From positions 575,501 through 639,500 of the forward strand of contig CM069598.1 of the NCBI GenBank assembly GCA_035771175.1: a DNA stretch of 64,000 nt, in the 5' to 3' direction. This DNA is from Paratinospora sagittata (Eukaryota > Streptophyta > Magnoliopsida > Ranunculales > Menispermaceae). The translations under genes and the position numbers were made by a program. A model generated the notes under the pieces. The model was not told where the DNA came from and ran no database searches. It saw only the letters and a list, made by a program, of their open reading frames with translations. Shown here piece after piece: positions 12,601 to 24,914 of this stretch (positions are counted from its first letter, which is position 1; each line of letters begins with the position of its first letter).

Positions 12601-13902
12601 GTCTTACTTGAACCGATGGTGAAAGCTAAGGTCCTTCAGATAGGAAGACAAACTTCTTCCCATGAGGTCCAGGTAGATTTTCGTCTCCACTGCACAGGTG
12701 GGGGACCAGGCCTTTGCTTGGGGTGAAGCCCTTGTGCCGTTGCATGTGTGGGGATACTCACATGCCATTGAGTTGGATGCCACTGTGTTCCCTTAGCGGT
12801 GCTTGTTTTAGTTAGATTAGTCTTTGCAGTTTGTTTAAGCTAGCCCGTGAAACACCACCTGGATTATAAAAAAAAAAGGCACCTTGGTTGTATTTTAGGT
12901 AGTCATAGCTTATCTGTGTTGTTTTATCTATTCTTTACTGGATTGTTCTTTTTATTGTATTAGTATTAATTTACTCAATCTGTCACTTTTAGGGTTTCAA
13001 AAGGGGTTCGGGATTTGCCTGGGAACTTACAATCTGCTACTAGCAATGTCCCTTCTGGGAAATCTCTGGTTTACTTTGGGTTTCTCCTCGCATCTGGAGT
13101 GTTCTTCATTTTCATTGCATTTACAATGTTCCTACCAGTCATGGTGTTGATGCCTCAGAAATTTGCACTCTGCTTTACTGTAGGGTGTCTTCTGATTATA
13201 GGATCATTTTTTGCTCTCAAAGGTCCAAAGAATCAGCTTGAGCACATGTCATCAAAAGAGGTAATTAACTGTGTTAGTTCTCTTTTTAAGAGTGCATTTT
13301 TCTGATTTGTTTAAACAACAATAATAGCTTTTTTTTATTTTATTTCAGCTAGCTGACAGTTTGTTTACTTTTGTTGTTTAACAGAGACTTCCCTTTACCT
13401 TGGGATTTGTTGGTAGTATGGCTGGCACTATATACGTGTCAATGGTGCTTCACAATTACGTCCTCTCAGTGCTCTTTTCCATATTACAGGTATTAGAGAA
13501 ACTCATCTTTCCACTTTATCTTTTTCCCACTTCATTGAATATATCTGGCTATTGTTCCTATCGACCTTGGTGAATAGCCAACAATGTTCATATTATTTTT
13601 TTTCCCTTGTTTCACTTCAACTTCTATGCTTTCTTTCATCCATTATGTTTTAAAAAGTTTGACCCCATAGGCCCATAAATATTCTGTGTAATTCACAATC
13701 AACCATGTGTAGAAACAGAAAAGCAAACGGTAGAGGTTATAGTCCCAATGTTCCTAGCTAACAAGGATTGATGTGTGCTCAATTTGACTAGGTTGTCGCA
13801 CTTTCCTACTATGCAATATCATATTTCCCTGGAGGATCTGCTGGACTGAAGTTTCTTTCTTCTACTCTTGCCTCTTCTGTAATGAAATGCTTTGGCAGGT
13901 GA
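6684..13902 (+). CDS. SFT2: SFT2-like vesicle transport protein, 4 exons, complete
   Basis: Got1/Sft2-like tetraspanning protein of the Golgi, a family known for endosome-to-Golgi vesicle fusion. Exons are 6684-6880, 12993-13260, 13385-13489 and 13792-13902. Junctions are GT-AG and the frame is continuous, giving 226 residues, within the family's usual size. The start chosen is the first ATG (MQNTAQAWFTGDPTS); an upstream in-frame GTG exists but is not a likely plant start. The N-terminal ~80 residues are hydrophilic. Residues about 86-140 form two membrane segments (SLVYFGFLLASGVFFIFIAF and FALCFTVGCLLIIGSFFAL). The last two exons encode two more (LGFVGSMAGTIYVS and VLSVLFSILQVVALSYYAIS), ending in VMKCFGR. 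Intron 1 is 6112 bp, far longer than the others, because transposon-derived DNA has accumulated in it. Confidence 0.93.
7950..8137 (+). pseudogene. Truncated copia gag N-terminus
   Basis: About 60 codons reading MMGEKDDSLHSISVRLDEKN and then YSYWNYVMKFFLKEKKLWGY, followed by a stop at 8135-8137. The pattern LD-x-KNY-x-W-x-xx-M-x-xxL-xxxxLW is the start of copia-type gag (UBN2-like) polyproteins. The rest of gag and all of pol are absent. It is the only coding remnant in the LTR element and is probably non-functional. Confidence 0.7.
8292..8606. repeat. 33-bp minisatellite, about 9 units
   Basis: Units follow the pattern ATTGCATTTGAATTTGCAGC plus AATCTGAAATATG (33 bp), repeated about nine times with scattered substitutions and one unit longer by one base. 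Because 33 is a multiple of three, open frames persist on both strands (for example an 11-residue periodic peptide on the minus strand). These frames follow from the period and are not evidence of a gene. Confidence 0.9.
9676..11606. repeat. AACCGAA-rich segment bounded by 32-bp direct repeats
   Basis: A 32-bp block (TAGTATGAATGTTGACGTAG onward to GATAGAG) at 9676-9707 recurs at 11575-11606 with two mismatches. Just inside each copy is a cluster of GGTTCGGTTT/AACCGAACC motifs in both orientations (about 9745-9870 and 11435-11560). A purine tract lies at 10590-10655. The right inner boundary reads TGAACACCCCTA, also found at the end of a similar motif cluster at 12510-12525. This suggests a transposon-derived unit, but no terminal inverted repeat or coding domain was found, so the class is unknown. 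Confidence 0.5.
12360..12526. repeat. Second AACCGAA/AAACCAAAC cluster ending in GAACACCCCTA
   Basis: Degenerate AAACTAAACCGATTTTG and AAACCAAACTGAAC motifs end at TGAACACCCCTA, the same terminal string as the segment ending near 11575. It is probably a partial or older relative of that repeat. Confidence 0.35.
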
Positions 13903-16535
13903 TATTGATGACCTTTTCATTTCACATCCTCCATTCCTTCTCCCTTCTTTAATCTTTTCGGCACTCTTCTAGAAGAGTTGAAATGATCTGAGTACTTACT
14001 TTGACGCTCAAGAATCGGTGCATGTAGTTGTCTTTCCGTGTTTCAACATTCATCTTCTATTCCAATTCAAAGTAATGAACTGTTTGTTGTGAAAATCAGA
14101 TATTCCTTTTACTTGTTCTGCTGTATTTGCTGCTCTTACAGTATTATTGATGTACATCTTCACTTCAACAATCTTGATCTAGTTTACTGGAAAAATTTTC
14201 CTCAGTACTTGATATTGGACTGAGACAATGAAATAATTACCTTGGGGATGCTTATCATCTATCAACTCTAACTACTCCCTAAAGGTCCATGTATTGTTAC
14301 TCAAAAGTACATTATTTCGGTTTATCTTGGAACATCATTAATACTTCATTCTTAAGTTTAAAGAGAGCATACGTGTCCTTTTGTTTTTAAAGAACCAGAT
14401 TTCTTCAATGCTTGTGAACTTACAATTTGTTTGTTCAGTTGAAGAGATGAAATCTTTGTCAAAGATCGATCCAACACTCTTAGAAAAGAGAGAATGTAAG
14501 ACAGGGTAGATAGGAGATAATGTGAAATTTCTGAAAATGTTTCCTTGATTGATTGTGACACCATGTAGTATTGAGCAATGAAATATACTTTTGTTACCCT
14601 AAAAGGTTTGGCTTAGTGGTAAAGAAGTTGAGCCTATAATAATTGTCTTGAAAGCTCAGGTTTAGTGTTCACCTCTTACAAGTCACAACAGCTTCAAAAC
14701 AAGTTTTTCTTAGGCCTCCTTTGGGGCTAATGTGGCCAAAATTACTTGCATTGTGTGGGACGAGCGGTTGCACTTGCACATGTGACCAAGCTGCATGATT
14801 GAGTGATTGTAACAAGCAATAGATGATGATGTATGAGGTTGTTGGACGGTCTTAATTGATTGGTAAAGTAGTAGGACTCTGGACTCCTAATCATTAAATT
14901 CGTATAAGATGGTTGGCCCCCAGAATCTGCCTTGCCAGGGCAATGCACCCCTCTAGTTTCTTCACTGCATTGTGTGAGTGGCTTAGCTTTTCTCACGCAT
15001 TGTTAAGCAATTAGCTTGAAAGGCTGGGTGATTAAGGACACTGTTGGTGATTTTTTTTTGTTTTTTTGTTTAAAGTATTGGAGGCCAATGATTTTGGTCG
15101 ACTCAACTTTTTAATATTGTAATTTTTCTTTATTTATCTGAGTTTTGATGTTTTTTTTGGGAGATCTTATATTTAAGCTTATATTTTTAATTATCTAACA
15201 AATTTGATAGTCTAAAATTTATACTGAAACTGTTGGCTAGTTATTTAAAGTTATTTATTTATACACATTCTTGCCTGTTAATCTATATCTGTATCTGAAT
15301 GATATACTGGAAATTGCTAATTTTTTATTTTTTCTCAGATTTCAAATTTATATTTTTAAAATTTTTGGGATGATGTAGACATTTTGAAAAATGATTAACC
15401 TATCGTTCTCTCATGTTTTAGAAAATGCAATATAGGCTTCTAATGTCATGAAGATTACAATTAAATTCCATGGCAATCACATAAGCTTTTGGTACGAAAA
15501 ACACCATCCGCTTTTCAAGTTGTATGATTCGACTCAAAATTCTCATTACCCTTAATATCTATTAAATACAAAATACTGATTAAATGTTAAGAAACTTACC
15601 TCCAATCTCAATACTTATATTCAATATTTGAGGAATATTCTTACATTCTATTTTTGATGAAACAGGAATCACTAGAGGATGGAGGAAAAGTTGATAATTG
15701 TCATAGAATGATTACTGCAATTGAATATTTGTACGACTTCTAAAGCTATAGTAGAATATAATAGTTAGTTTATCCACTATAAGTACCTGTTCTAAAGAAT
15801 TTATTAACATTAGGGAAAGCTCAATCAATCAATCATATTCTCTATCTCGAAAAACAAAAAGAAAAAGAAAATAGCCCCTTTCCCCATAAAAACAAAATCA
15901 CTCTTAGAATTGATATCCCTTAAGTACATCACATTCATTATGTATGCATCCAATAATCAAGAGTTAGCCTAGAAAATGGCCTTTTGCATAGTGTTGATTA
16001 TGTAGTTGTCAAGGGTTCGTTCCTTTTGCTTTAATAAGGGTGATTAGCACTCATATTTTGACCATAATGGTGGTTGAACTAAAGGAATATGTTGAATAAA
16101 AAGCTCCTGGTCAAATAAGAGTTTACTATTAGAAAAAGAAAATAAAACTCCAGTAGCTTCAACATCGCTCTCACCCATTAAAGAATGGAGTATTTGGGAA
16201 CCCAATCCTGATATTAAGGGGAGATTAGGGTACAAAACTCTGCTTTTGCGGAACAATGATGTGGACTTCAATTATTATGGGGTTTATAATCTGACAAAGC
16301 CTTATTTCTTAAACAATATCATTAGAAGCTAAAGGCCATGAATCTGCCCCTTTTAAAATGAAACTAAAAACAAAAGGAAATAAAAAGCAATATATGATAT
16401 AAAAAACAAAAAGAAAATCCAAAGTGGGAAAGGAATGGGGGAGACCCTTTAAGTAGAGAACTTAATTGACATCTTATTTTGTATTCAGTGTCGTGAAATT
16501 CTAATTGCCATGTAGAAGCTTTTGATATCCATCAA
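13903..16535. other. Intergenic, SFT2 3' flank and degenerate repeats
   Basis: After the SFT2 stop the sequence is AT-rich with no supportable gene. Around 14606-14950 there are two weak tRNA-like motifs (GGCTTAGTGGTAAAG at about 14609 and TTGATTGGTAAAGTAGTAGG at about 14856) that may be old SINE heads. They are too degenerate to delimit. Confidence 0.35.
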
Positions 16536-16770
16536 TTTTTTTTTTTATTTTTTTTTATTTTTTAAATTCAAAAATCTGAGCCAGCTTCTATGCACTTGAC
16601 TAATTCTAGGGAGGTACGAGCCTTTAGCTTGCAAAGGGGGGCACCCCTTGAAATTTCGAGAAAATATTTTGTTTGGGCTCATACCTTAGAGGAGGCACAA
16701 GTAGATGAAATTCGAACTCGTAACCTCTCGATTACTTGTCCTTCTACCAAACTATTTGGCCAATGCCTCT
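16536..16770 (-). mobile_element. tRNA-derived SINE with target-site duplications
   Basis: On the minus strand, from 16770: an A-box-like segment (GGCCAAATAGTTTGGTAGAAG), a B-box (GAGTTCGAATTTC) about 40 bp later, a body of about 140 bp, and an A-rich tail (the T-rich run at 16536-16565 on the plus strand). It is flanked by TTGATATCCATCAA (16522-16535) and TTGGTATCCATCAA (16771-16784), 13 of 14 identical, as expected for target-primed insertion. Order, tail and flanking duplication together make this the best-supported SINE in the window. Confidence 0.75.
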
Positions 16771-16784
16771 TTGGTATCCATCAA

Positions 16785-18203
16785 ATTTTTATGGAGTTAA
16801 ACTTAACTTTTGATTTTGTAACTCACAATTCTTCCTTTTTTTTCTTTTTTTTTTTTTAAAATGCGACTCACCCGCTAGATGCTGATAATATTTGTTAATT
16901 AATTTTAAAATGTTCACAACTTTCGGTTTAAGCCAAATTTGGTTTGTGATTATACAATTTTTTGTATCCAAATTGTCGTAAAGACAAAAAATGCGTTTGT
17001 TCGAGTTTATTCAGAAAACAATTTTAAACTTTTGTTGAAGAAAATAAGTTGGTTTCAAATAAGAATAAAAAGTTATTTTTAAATTTTTTTTATTTTTACA
17101 TTGGTGTCTAAGCTAGTTTATATGCACACTTGGATTAATAACTCAAGAAGCACAACTCTCCCTACAAGAATTGTTGAACTTGCAACCTTCCACCTCTCAA
17201 GCAAAATAAACATGGAAAATCAATAGGACTAAAGTGCCACCTTACTCTCAACCTTTAACTCCTTGTTTTGCCACGAATTAAAATATATAAAAGAAAGACA
17301 TGGACTAAAACCTCATCGATCAATAGCGTTTAATTATTAGTGTCTTCACATTAGATATTTTAGAAGGTGTAATTTTAACATTTTCTTTTCATTCTAATAA
17401 AACATGACCAATCATCATTCATGACTTACTTCAAAATATGAATGAATCAACTAAATTAATCTAATTAAAAAAGTAAGATTGATGTTTTGTTTATAAACAC
17501 TTTTTATAAAATACCTAGAAATTATAAACATAATCATAGATGGTCGAATGTCTATGTTAAAGGTAGTTGAGTTGAGGGGTGGAGATCTAAAGATTAAAAT
17601 TTATATCCTTCGGTGTTCGAATATAAATTTAGTATTGCCCGAAGGGCATGGATACGCATAAAAAACCAAAAAACCAAAAAAATAAAAATAAAAAGTTGTA
17701 AACATAACCCAGCGACGAGAGATCTCATGAAATCCTAATGGTGTTTGTCTCTTCTCCTTTGGTTTTATTGAGAAAACGTTAATGGGCGTGTTGGAGCTAG
17801 TAGGGACCGTCTTGAGCTCTATTGCTTATCAAACTATTTTATTTTATATATTCATTTATTTTATGATCGTAACATTTGTCTCTCTTTCTAATTGCTATCG
17901 ATCCATAGTAGTTCTTACTTTTTTATTTTATTTTTTATAGATTATTTGTACTTGAAAATATAGGATATATATATATATATGTATGCCCGGTACGTTAAGT
18001 ACCCATCAATGCACCACCCACCCCTACATAGCACACTATATTACCCTCCAAATTATACAAAAAGTTAACTACATATCGTTATCAACTATGTGCATGCCAC
18101 GGAATCATCCTTATAACATATGTAACATCCAAATGTCACATGGGTCATGCATTAGTGAGTCCCATCTACAAGTGCTTTTGGACTTATGTGAATATATATA
18201 TAC
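16785..18203. other. Intergenic AT-rich DNA
   Basis: No supportable gene. It contains short A/T tracts and a possible B-box remnant near 17612 (GGTGTTCGAATATAA). Nothing else stands out. Confidence 0.4.
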
Positions 18204-18401
18204 ATGGGTATGTTGGCACGAGGGGTGGCCTCTGACGCAGGTTGAGATATTTGATTACGGATTCGAGTCCTGTTTTAGTTAAATTCTAAGAAAAAGAGAC
18301 GCCTATAAATTTCTGTAAAATCTTAAATTTCGGAAGGACTGATCTAGACCCGAAGGGTAGGAGGACACCTATAGGGGCTAAAAAATTGGACAAAAAAAAA
18401 A
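18204..18401 (+). mobile_element. SINE-like element with A-rich tail
   Basis: An A-box-like start is followed by a clear B-box (GGATTCGAGTCCTG, about 18259), a body of about 120 bp and an A-run tail (18392-18401). Both flanks carry GAATATATATATAC-type sequence (18190-18203 and from 18402), which could be a target duplication. The AT-repeat nature of these flanks lowers the weight of that match. Confidence 0.5.
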
Positions 18402-21400
18402 GAATATATATATATACAAATAGTTTTAAAGATCAGTTAATTTCCAGACTATCGTTTAAAATTTTAATTTTGTTAATATATAGCTTTATCTACTACGTCC
18501 AAAGCATTAATGAATTAAAATGACAATTGGCATCTTAAATACCAACTATGTAAGGTTCCATGAATTTCTTATGTTCAAGAATAAAATACATTTTATATAT
18601 ACACTTATATATGTTTAAGCATTGATATATACCATTTGAGTTCAAGAATAAAATACACTTTGTATGTAATGACAGGAGAAGAAATAGACACATTACAATA
18701 CAAGAGCACAGTTTTCTTTGTTTTTTTTTTCTAGATCATGGGTGTGTTTGGGCAAGCTTACATGTGCCTTAATTAATTCCTTACGAGTGAGGCACAACCC
18801 CACTTACAAGAACTATGCCTCGTCTTAGGCCCTTAATACTCAAAACTATAGATACATGTACAGTATAACAAAATACCAAATCATTGAGCTTGGATCTTAA
18901 CTATATGTGTATGAACACCTCACCTCTCGCTCAAATGTACTCAATTTGGGTACTCTGTACTTTTGGAATTGGATTTGCGGGAAGAAGGAATCTGAGATGT
19001 TGTTGATCTGAAGTCCCAACGTGCCCGGCATGAGAATAGATCTATGGACCAATATTAATAATAATAATAATAGTTGAAAGCTGTTGCTGAAGCCTGCAGG
19101 GGTGGTTGTCCCGAAGCACTCAAGCTCATCTACATTTTTTTTTTTTTTCTCCTCTTTACGGTAAAGGCCACCCGACAAGCCTGACCAGTTTTGCAATTTA
19201 CAAAATACTCTTTCCTTTACTTGTTCCTCACTTGCATGTGCAACCCCTCCTCCGCTGCTCATCTGAGAAAGATAGTTGTCAGTTAGTGGTGAAAATCCCA
19301 TTTCCCGCTATTGTTTAAGCCAAAAACACATCCCTGAATTTCAGCGCATTTCACAATCTGGAACTTAAAAAAATCATCTTTACTTTCAAATCACCAAACA
19401 AAGACATCATTTATATATTGTTTTAACATTTCTTTCTTTCTTTGCTTTATTCGTCACCACCTAAACCCAGTTAAACTAAAGGATCATAAGGGTGGGTTGT
19501 GCCCCTATAATGAAGTAGTGCCCATTTGATATTTTAGACGTAGTTGTAGACTTCAGCATTAATTTTATTATAAAGTGATCATTATCCTCATAATATATAT
19601 TTTCCCACTTGAAGCAATGGTTGAGATTGTTCTATTGTTACTTAGATGATTTAAATTTAGAAAAAACCTCGGTGGTAAAGCAATGCATGTCGTCACTTCT
19701 TCGGACCTTGCAATGATAGGAAGTTAGGAACCTCGTACACTTGATATGCCTTTTTTTTTTTTTTTTTTTTTACTATATATTTTGAGACTTGTTTATTGAT
19801 CCAAAAATTTCTTTTATCAAAGCAGAAGAATACTAACTCTAATTATCTTGTTATGATATGCCCTAAGCTTATAGAAGAAAATTCAATACCGTACTTTGAA
19901 GAGAGTATGTGTCAGTATTTATGCTGCCATACTGATATTACAAACAGAGTGTGGTGCCTAAAATTGTAGTCACAAAAATGAAAAGTAGCTTTCCGAATGT
20001 ATATTTAGAATTTTAAACAGCTTTTTATAATCAAAGCCAACTTCCAAAGGTAAAATTTTCCCCTAACATGAAAGAAGATTACAGCTCTAAGGGTGGGCAT
20101 TGTAAAGCCTGTTCAGTTCAATCTTTTGCATAAAAATTATATGAGATTATTGTAAGAAGCTTTTTGTAAATTTCCACATTTTCTTCCACCAAAAAGAAAG
20201 ATATTCTATTTTCAAAAAAAGTAAAAAGTAAAAAGATAAGCACCTCTACAGCTATTTAATAGATCAACTGGTAAGTAACTTCTTGGCAAACCAAACATCT
20301 TTTGCATATTTTTTACACAAAATTCTTACATGTATATATCATGCAAGAGTTACAGATTGATTATAAATGTTCTTCAATGATCTTAAAAAAAATATTAAAA
20401 GTTAAATTAAATCCTTTACCTTGTTATCACTAAAGCTTAATACATTGTGAATTTCATTAAGAAGATAGATAGATTGTAAGAAGTTGCATTGCTTGTCTTT
20501 TTTTTTGTTTTGACTTTTGGTTGAAGAGGGTGATCTTTTTCTCCTTATCATTTAATAGCACAATGGTGTCATCTTCTTCCTTTCCAAACTCTGCTGCATC
20601 TCCTTGACAATTACCCAAAAGGCTGAAAGGTATTTACAGTGAAGAAGAAAGCCAAAGGTCCCCACAATAGAACTTGGTTGTGTCCAGATTACTAGGTTGT
20701 GGTCCTTGAACAGAAGGGTCCTAATCCATGAGTGGTGATGAGGAAGTAGCCTGCAAATGCACCTGTGTTGGGTGGAAGAAGCATCATTTATTTTCCTGAT
20801 TTAAACTAGACAAGGAATGCATCATTTTCCTCTGTTTTTCAGCTAACTATATATATAAAATCTACTTAACTGAACAGGAATCATTTTTACACAAAAATCC
20901 AAGAGAAAAGACTAAGGAATGTCTGTGTCAACAGAAGAAATACAACAAAAAACAAAAGAACAAAAAAGAAGGAAACAGATTGCAAAGAGCTAAGTAACTA
21001 GTCATTTTAGAGAAGCAAAAGAATGTTGGGAATGTAAAAAATAAAAAAAAATTAACAAAAAAAATAAAATAAAGAACGTAATTTTTCATGAACTATCATA
21101 ATAAAAATCCCATTTTTTTAATGCCTTAGGAGTCATTGTTACAAAAATTTTTTTTTTAAAAAGAAGGCAGTTACTTCTGTCATGTTACTGTGTTATTCAA
21201 AGCTATGATTGAAGAAATCACCTTGTTTAAACAAAACAGAATTACAAGTGCAAGTGCCCATCCATTTGATAGTACTACAGTAGAAAACAAAAGCCCCCAT
21301 AACACATATTTCTATAAATTAACCAAAAACCCATCTGCATCACCATCTCTCAAATTAACAATACCATATAACAATGACAACAATAATAGAAAAAGAAGAT

Positions 21401-21496
21401 GGTTCGGATCCAGATCTTCTGCTCTTGTTCTATAAACAAAACATGGGGTTCTACCCTCTACAATCCCAAAACAGATCATCTGTTATCCTCTCAGCA
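18402..21496. other. Intergenic region upstream of the LRR receptor kinase
   Basis: AT-rich, with a direct repeat TTCAAGAATAAAATACA (about 18577 and 18642) and long T- and A-runs (19750-19770, 21040-21070). The last few hundred bases must hold the promoter and leader of the gene at 21497, but no confident core element was found. No gene is supportable here. Confidence 0.4.
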
Positions 21497-24400
21497 ATGC
21501 CTGTAAACACAAGGCATCTCTTTCTTTCTCCCAATATCTTCTTCTCCTTCACCTTCTTTCTTCTTTCGTTAAACACTCTTTTTTTCCTTGGTTCATCCAT
21601 TGATGAACAAGGCCAAGTTCTTCTATCATGGAAAAACAGCTTAACCAGCTCAACAGATGCATTGAAAACATGGAATCCTTCAGACCCGAATCCTTGCAAC
21701 TGGTTCGGGATCTTTTGCAATTCGAATGGAGAAGTAGCTCAAATAAGCTTAAAATCATTGGATTTGCAAGGTTCATTGCCTTCAAATTTCCAACCTCTCA
21801 AGTCTTTGAATACCCTTATCATCACTGCCACCAATCTCACCGGTCCTATTCCCCGAGAATTCGGAGAATATCAAGAATTGAGTTTTCTTGATCTTAGTAG
21901 CAATGTTATCTCTGGTGAAATACCAGTTGAGATTTGCAGGTTAACCAAGTTGCGAACTCTTTCACTCAATTCAAATTCGTTGGAAGGTGGAATTCCTTCT
22001 GACATTGGAAATCTTTCAAGCCTGGTGTATCTAACTCTCTATGATAATCAACTTAGCGGCGAAATCCCGAAGAGCATTGGAAACTTGGGCAAGCTCGAAA
22101 TCCTCCGCGTCGGTGGAAATCAAAATCTCAAAGGTGAGATACCTTGGGAGATTGGAAATTGCAGCAATTTAGTTGTGTTGGGTCTTGCAGAAACTAGCGT
22201 CTCCGGAAGCATTCCTTCTTCAATTGGGCAGCTAAAAAATCTTCAAACCATTGCAATTTACACGTCTCTTTTATCGGGTCCTATCCCAGAGGAGATTGTG
22301 AATTGCAGTGAATTGCAGAATCTATACTTGTATCAGAACTCGATCTCAGGTTCAATCCCAAAACGAATTGGGGAGCTCAAGAAGCTTCAGAGTCTTCTTC
22401 TATGGAAGAACAGCTTGGTTGGAACAATCCCACTAGAGCTTGGAAGCTGCAGCGAGTTAACAGTGATTGATTTATCAGAAAATCTATTGTCAGGAAGCAT
22501 TCCAACAAGCTTTGGAAATCTTTGGTTGCTTCAAGAGCTTCAGCTTAGTGTTAATCAGCTATCAGGTATTATACCTCCTGAAATCTCAAACTGCACTGCT
22601 CTAACTCATCTTGAATTTGACAACAATGGCATTGTGGGAGAGATTCCAGTGGGAATTGGCAAATTGAAGAACTTGACGCTGTTCTTTGCGTGGCAGAACA
22701 AGCTGACCGGAGAAATCCCAGAGAGTCTCGCCGAGTGTGAGAATCTTCAGGCTCTTGATCTATCTTACAATCACCTATCTGGACCAATACCCAGAAAAAT
22801 TTTCGGGTTGAGAAACCTCACCAAGGTACTGCTTCTTTCAAATGACTTATCAGGTTTTATACCACCAGACATAGGAAACTGCACAAATTTATATAGGTGT
22901 CGACTGAATAATAACAGGTTAGCAGGGACAATTCCAGCAGAAATTGGTAGCCTGGTGAACTTGAATTTCCTAGATATGAGCAACAACAAGCTTGTTGGTG
23001 AAATTCCTGTGTCAATCTCCAGATGTGAAAATCTTCAGTTCCTTGATCTCCATTCTAATGGGATAACTGGTTCAGTGCCAGAAACACTGCCCAAGAGCCT
23101 ACAATTGGTAGACATGTCAGATAACAGACTCACTGGTGCATTGCCTTCAAGTATTGGAGCATTGGTTGGATTGACGAAACTTATACTCGGGAAGAATCGG
23201 TTTTTGGGCAGAATTCCATTAGAGCTAATGACTTGCAGTAAATTGCAGTTACTAGATCTTGGTGACAATGGTTTCTCTGGTGAGATACCAAAGGAGTTGG
23301 GTCAGATTTCATCACTTGGGATTGCGGTAAATCTCAGCTGTAACCAGCTTTCAGGGGAAATCCCAACCGAATTCTCTGGTCTTGACAAGCTTGGTATCCT
23401 TGATCTCTCCCACAACCATCTTGTAGGGAATGTAAATGTTCTTGCTAGTCTTCAGAACCTTGTCACCCTCAACATCTCCTACAATGCTTTCTCAGACGAA
23501 TTGCCTGACACTCCATTCTTTAGAAAACTACCACTAAATGATCTCACCGGAAACCCATCACTTCATATCTCCCGGGGAGTAGAAGGGCACGTTGGGATAG
23601 GATCAAATGCCCACTCCAAATCTACAATGAAACTGGCTATGTCGGTTCTCATAAGTGCCAGTTCAGTACTATTATTACTTGCGATATATATGTTAGTTCG
23701 AGCACACGTAACCAACAATGGAGCTAGAACTGATGATAAATGGGAGATGACTCTGTATCAGAAGCTTGATTTCTCAGTTGAAGATATCGTTCAGAATCTC
23801 ACGTCTGCCAATGTTATTGGAACCGGAAGCTCAGGAGTAGTCTATAAGGTGCCACTTCCAAATGGTGAGACACTGGCTGTGAAGAAGATGTGGTCGCCGG
23901 AGGAATCAGGGGCATTTGAATCCGAGATTAGGACATTAGGTTCGATTCGACACAAGAACATCGTGCGCCTTCTCGGGTGGTGTGCTAATAAAAATATGAA
24001 GCTTTTACTCTATGATTATCTTCCAAACGGGAGCTTTAGTGCTCTTCTTCATGGAGGTGGTGGAAAGGGTGCTGCTGCAGAATGGGAGGCTAGGTACGAA
24101 GTGGTGCTGGGCGTGGCGCATGCCCTTGCGTACTTGCACCACGATTGTGTTCCAGCAATCTTGCATGGTGATGTGAAAGCCATGAATGTGTTGTTGGGTT
24201 CTAGATTTGAGCCTTACTTAGCTGATTTTGGATTAGCTAGGCTTGTCAACAATGATGGAAGAAATGAAAGTTACAAGCTAAATCTCAAACCTCAGCTTGC
24301 TGGGTCTTATGGATACATGGCTCCTGGTACTTAACTCAAATCCTTTCCTTTTTTGCTTCTTTTTTCAATAACAAACTTACTTTGTTATATAAGTATTATC

Positions 24401-24914
24401 AAGTTATAACTAATTCATGAGGTTTTTTTTTTTTTTTTTTTTTTAATTTATTTCATTACCAGAGCATGCATCGATGCAACGGATCACAGAGAAGAGTGAT
24501 GTGTATAGCTTTGGTGTAGTTCTAATGGAAGTCTTGACAGGAAGACATCCATTGGACCCAACCTTGCCGGGTGGTGCACACTTGGTTCAATGGGTTCAGG
24601 ACCATTTTCACAGCAAGAAGGACCCTGTTGATATCCTCGACTCAAAGCTCCAAGGAAGGCCTGATGTGCAGATACATGAGATGCTTCAAACACTAGCAGT
24701 TTCAATGCTATGTGTGAGCACAAGAGCCCACGACAGGCCAATCATGAAGAACGTGGTAGCTTTGCTTAAGGAGATAAGAAGCAGAGACTCTGTAAGAATG
24801 GAGAATGATCTCAACAAGGGTGTGTCAACAAATCCTTCTCCTTCACCTGCTAGACATATGGTATTGCATGGATCTTCAAACTGTTCTTTTGCATTCTCTG
24901 ATGATTCAATGTAA
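21497..24914 (+). CDS. LRR receptor-like kinase, RGF-receptor (RGI) type, 2 exons, complete
   Basis: Plasma-membrane receptor kinase of LRR subfamily XI, closest by recall to Arabidopsis At4g26540 and relatives (RGI/RGFR, receptors for root meristem growth factor peptides). Exons 21497-24326 and 24463-24914 (GT-AG, phase 1) give 1093 residues. The start MPVNTRHLFLSPN precedes a hydrophobic signal peptide; an in-frame upstream ATG at 21374 would put about 40 polar residues before it. Order: LRRNT-like DEQGQVLLSWK with the cysteine motif NPCNWFGIFC; more than 20 LRRs, including the family-typical EIPWEIGNCSNLVVLGLAET and TIAIYTSLLSGPIP; a TM helix near residues 710-735 (SVLISASSVLLLLAIYMLV); then the kinase with glycine loop GTGSSGVVYK, AVKKMW lysine, HGDVKAMNVLL catalytic loop, DFGLARLV and, across the splice, APE. 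The catalytic loop has HGD instead of HRD, usual in this subgroup. The exact orthologue among RGI members is unsettled. Confidence 0.93.
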
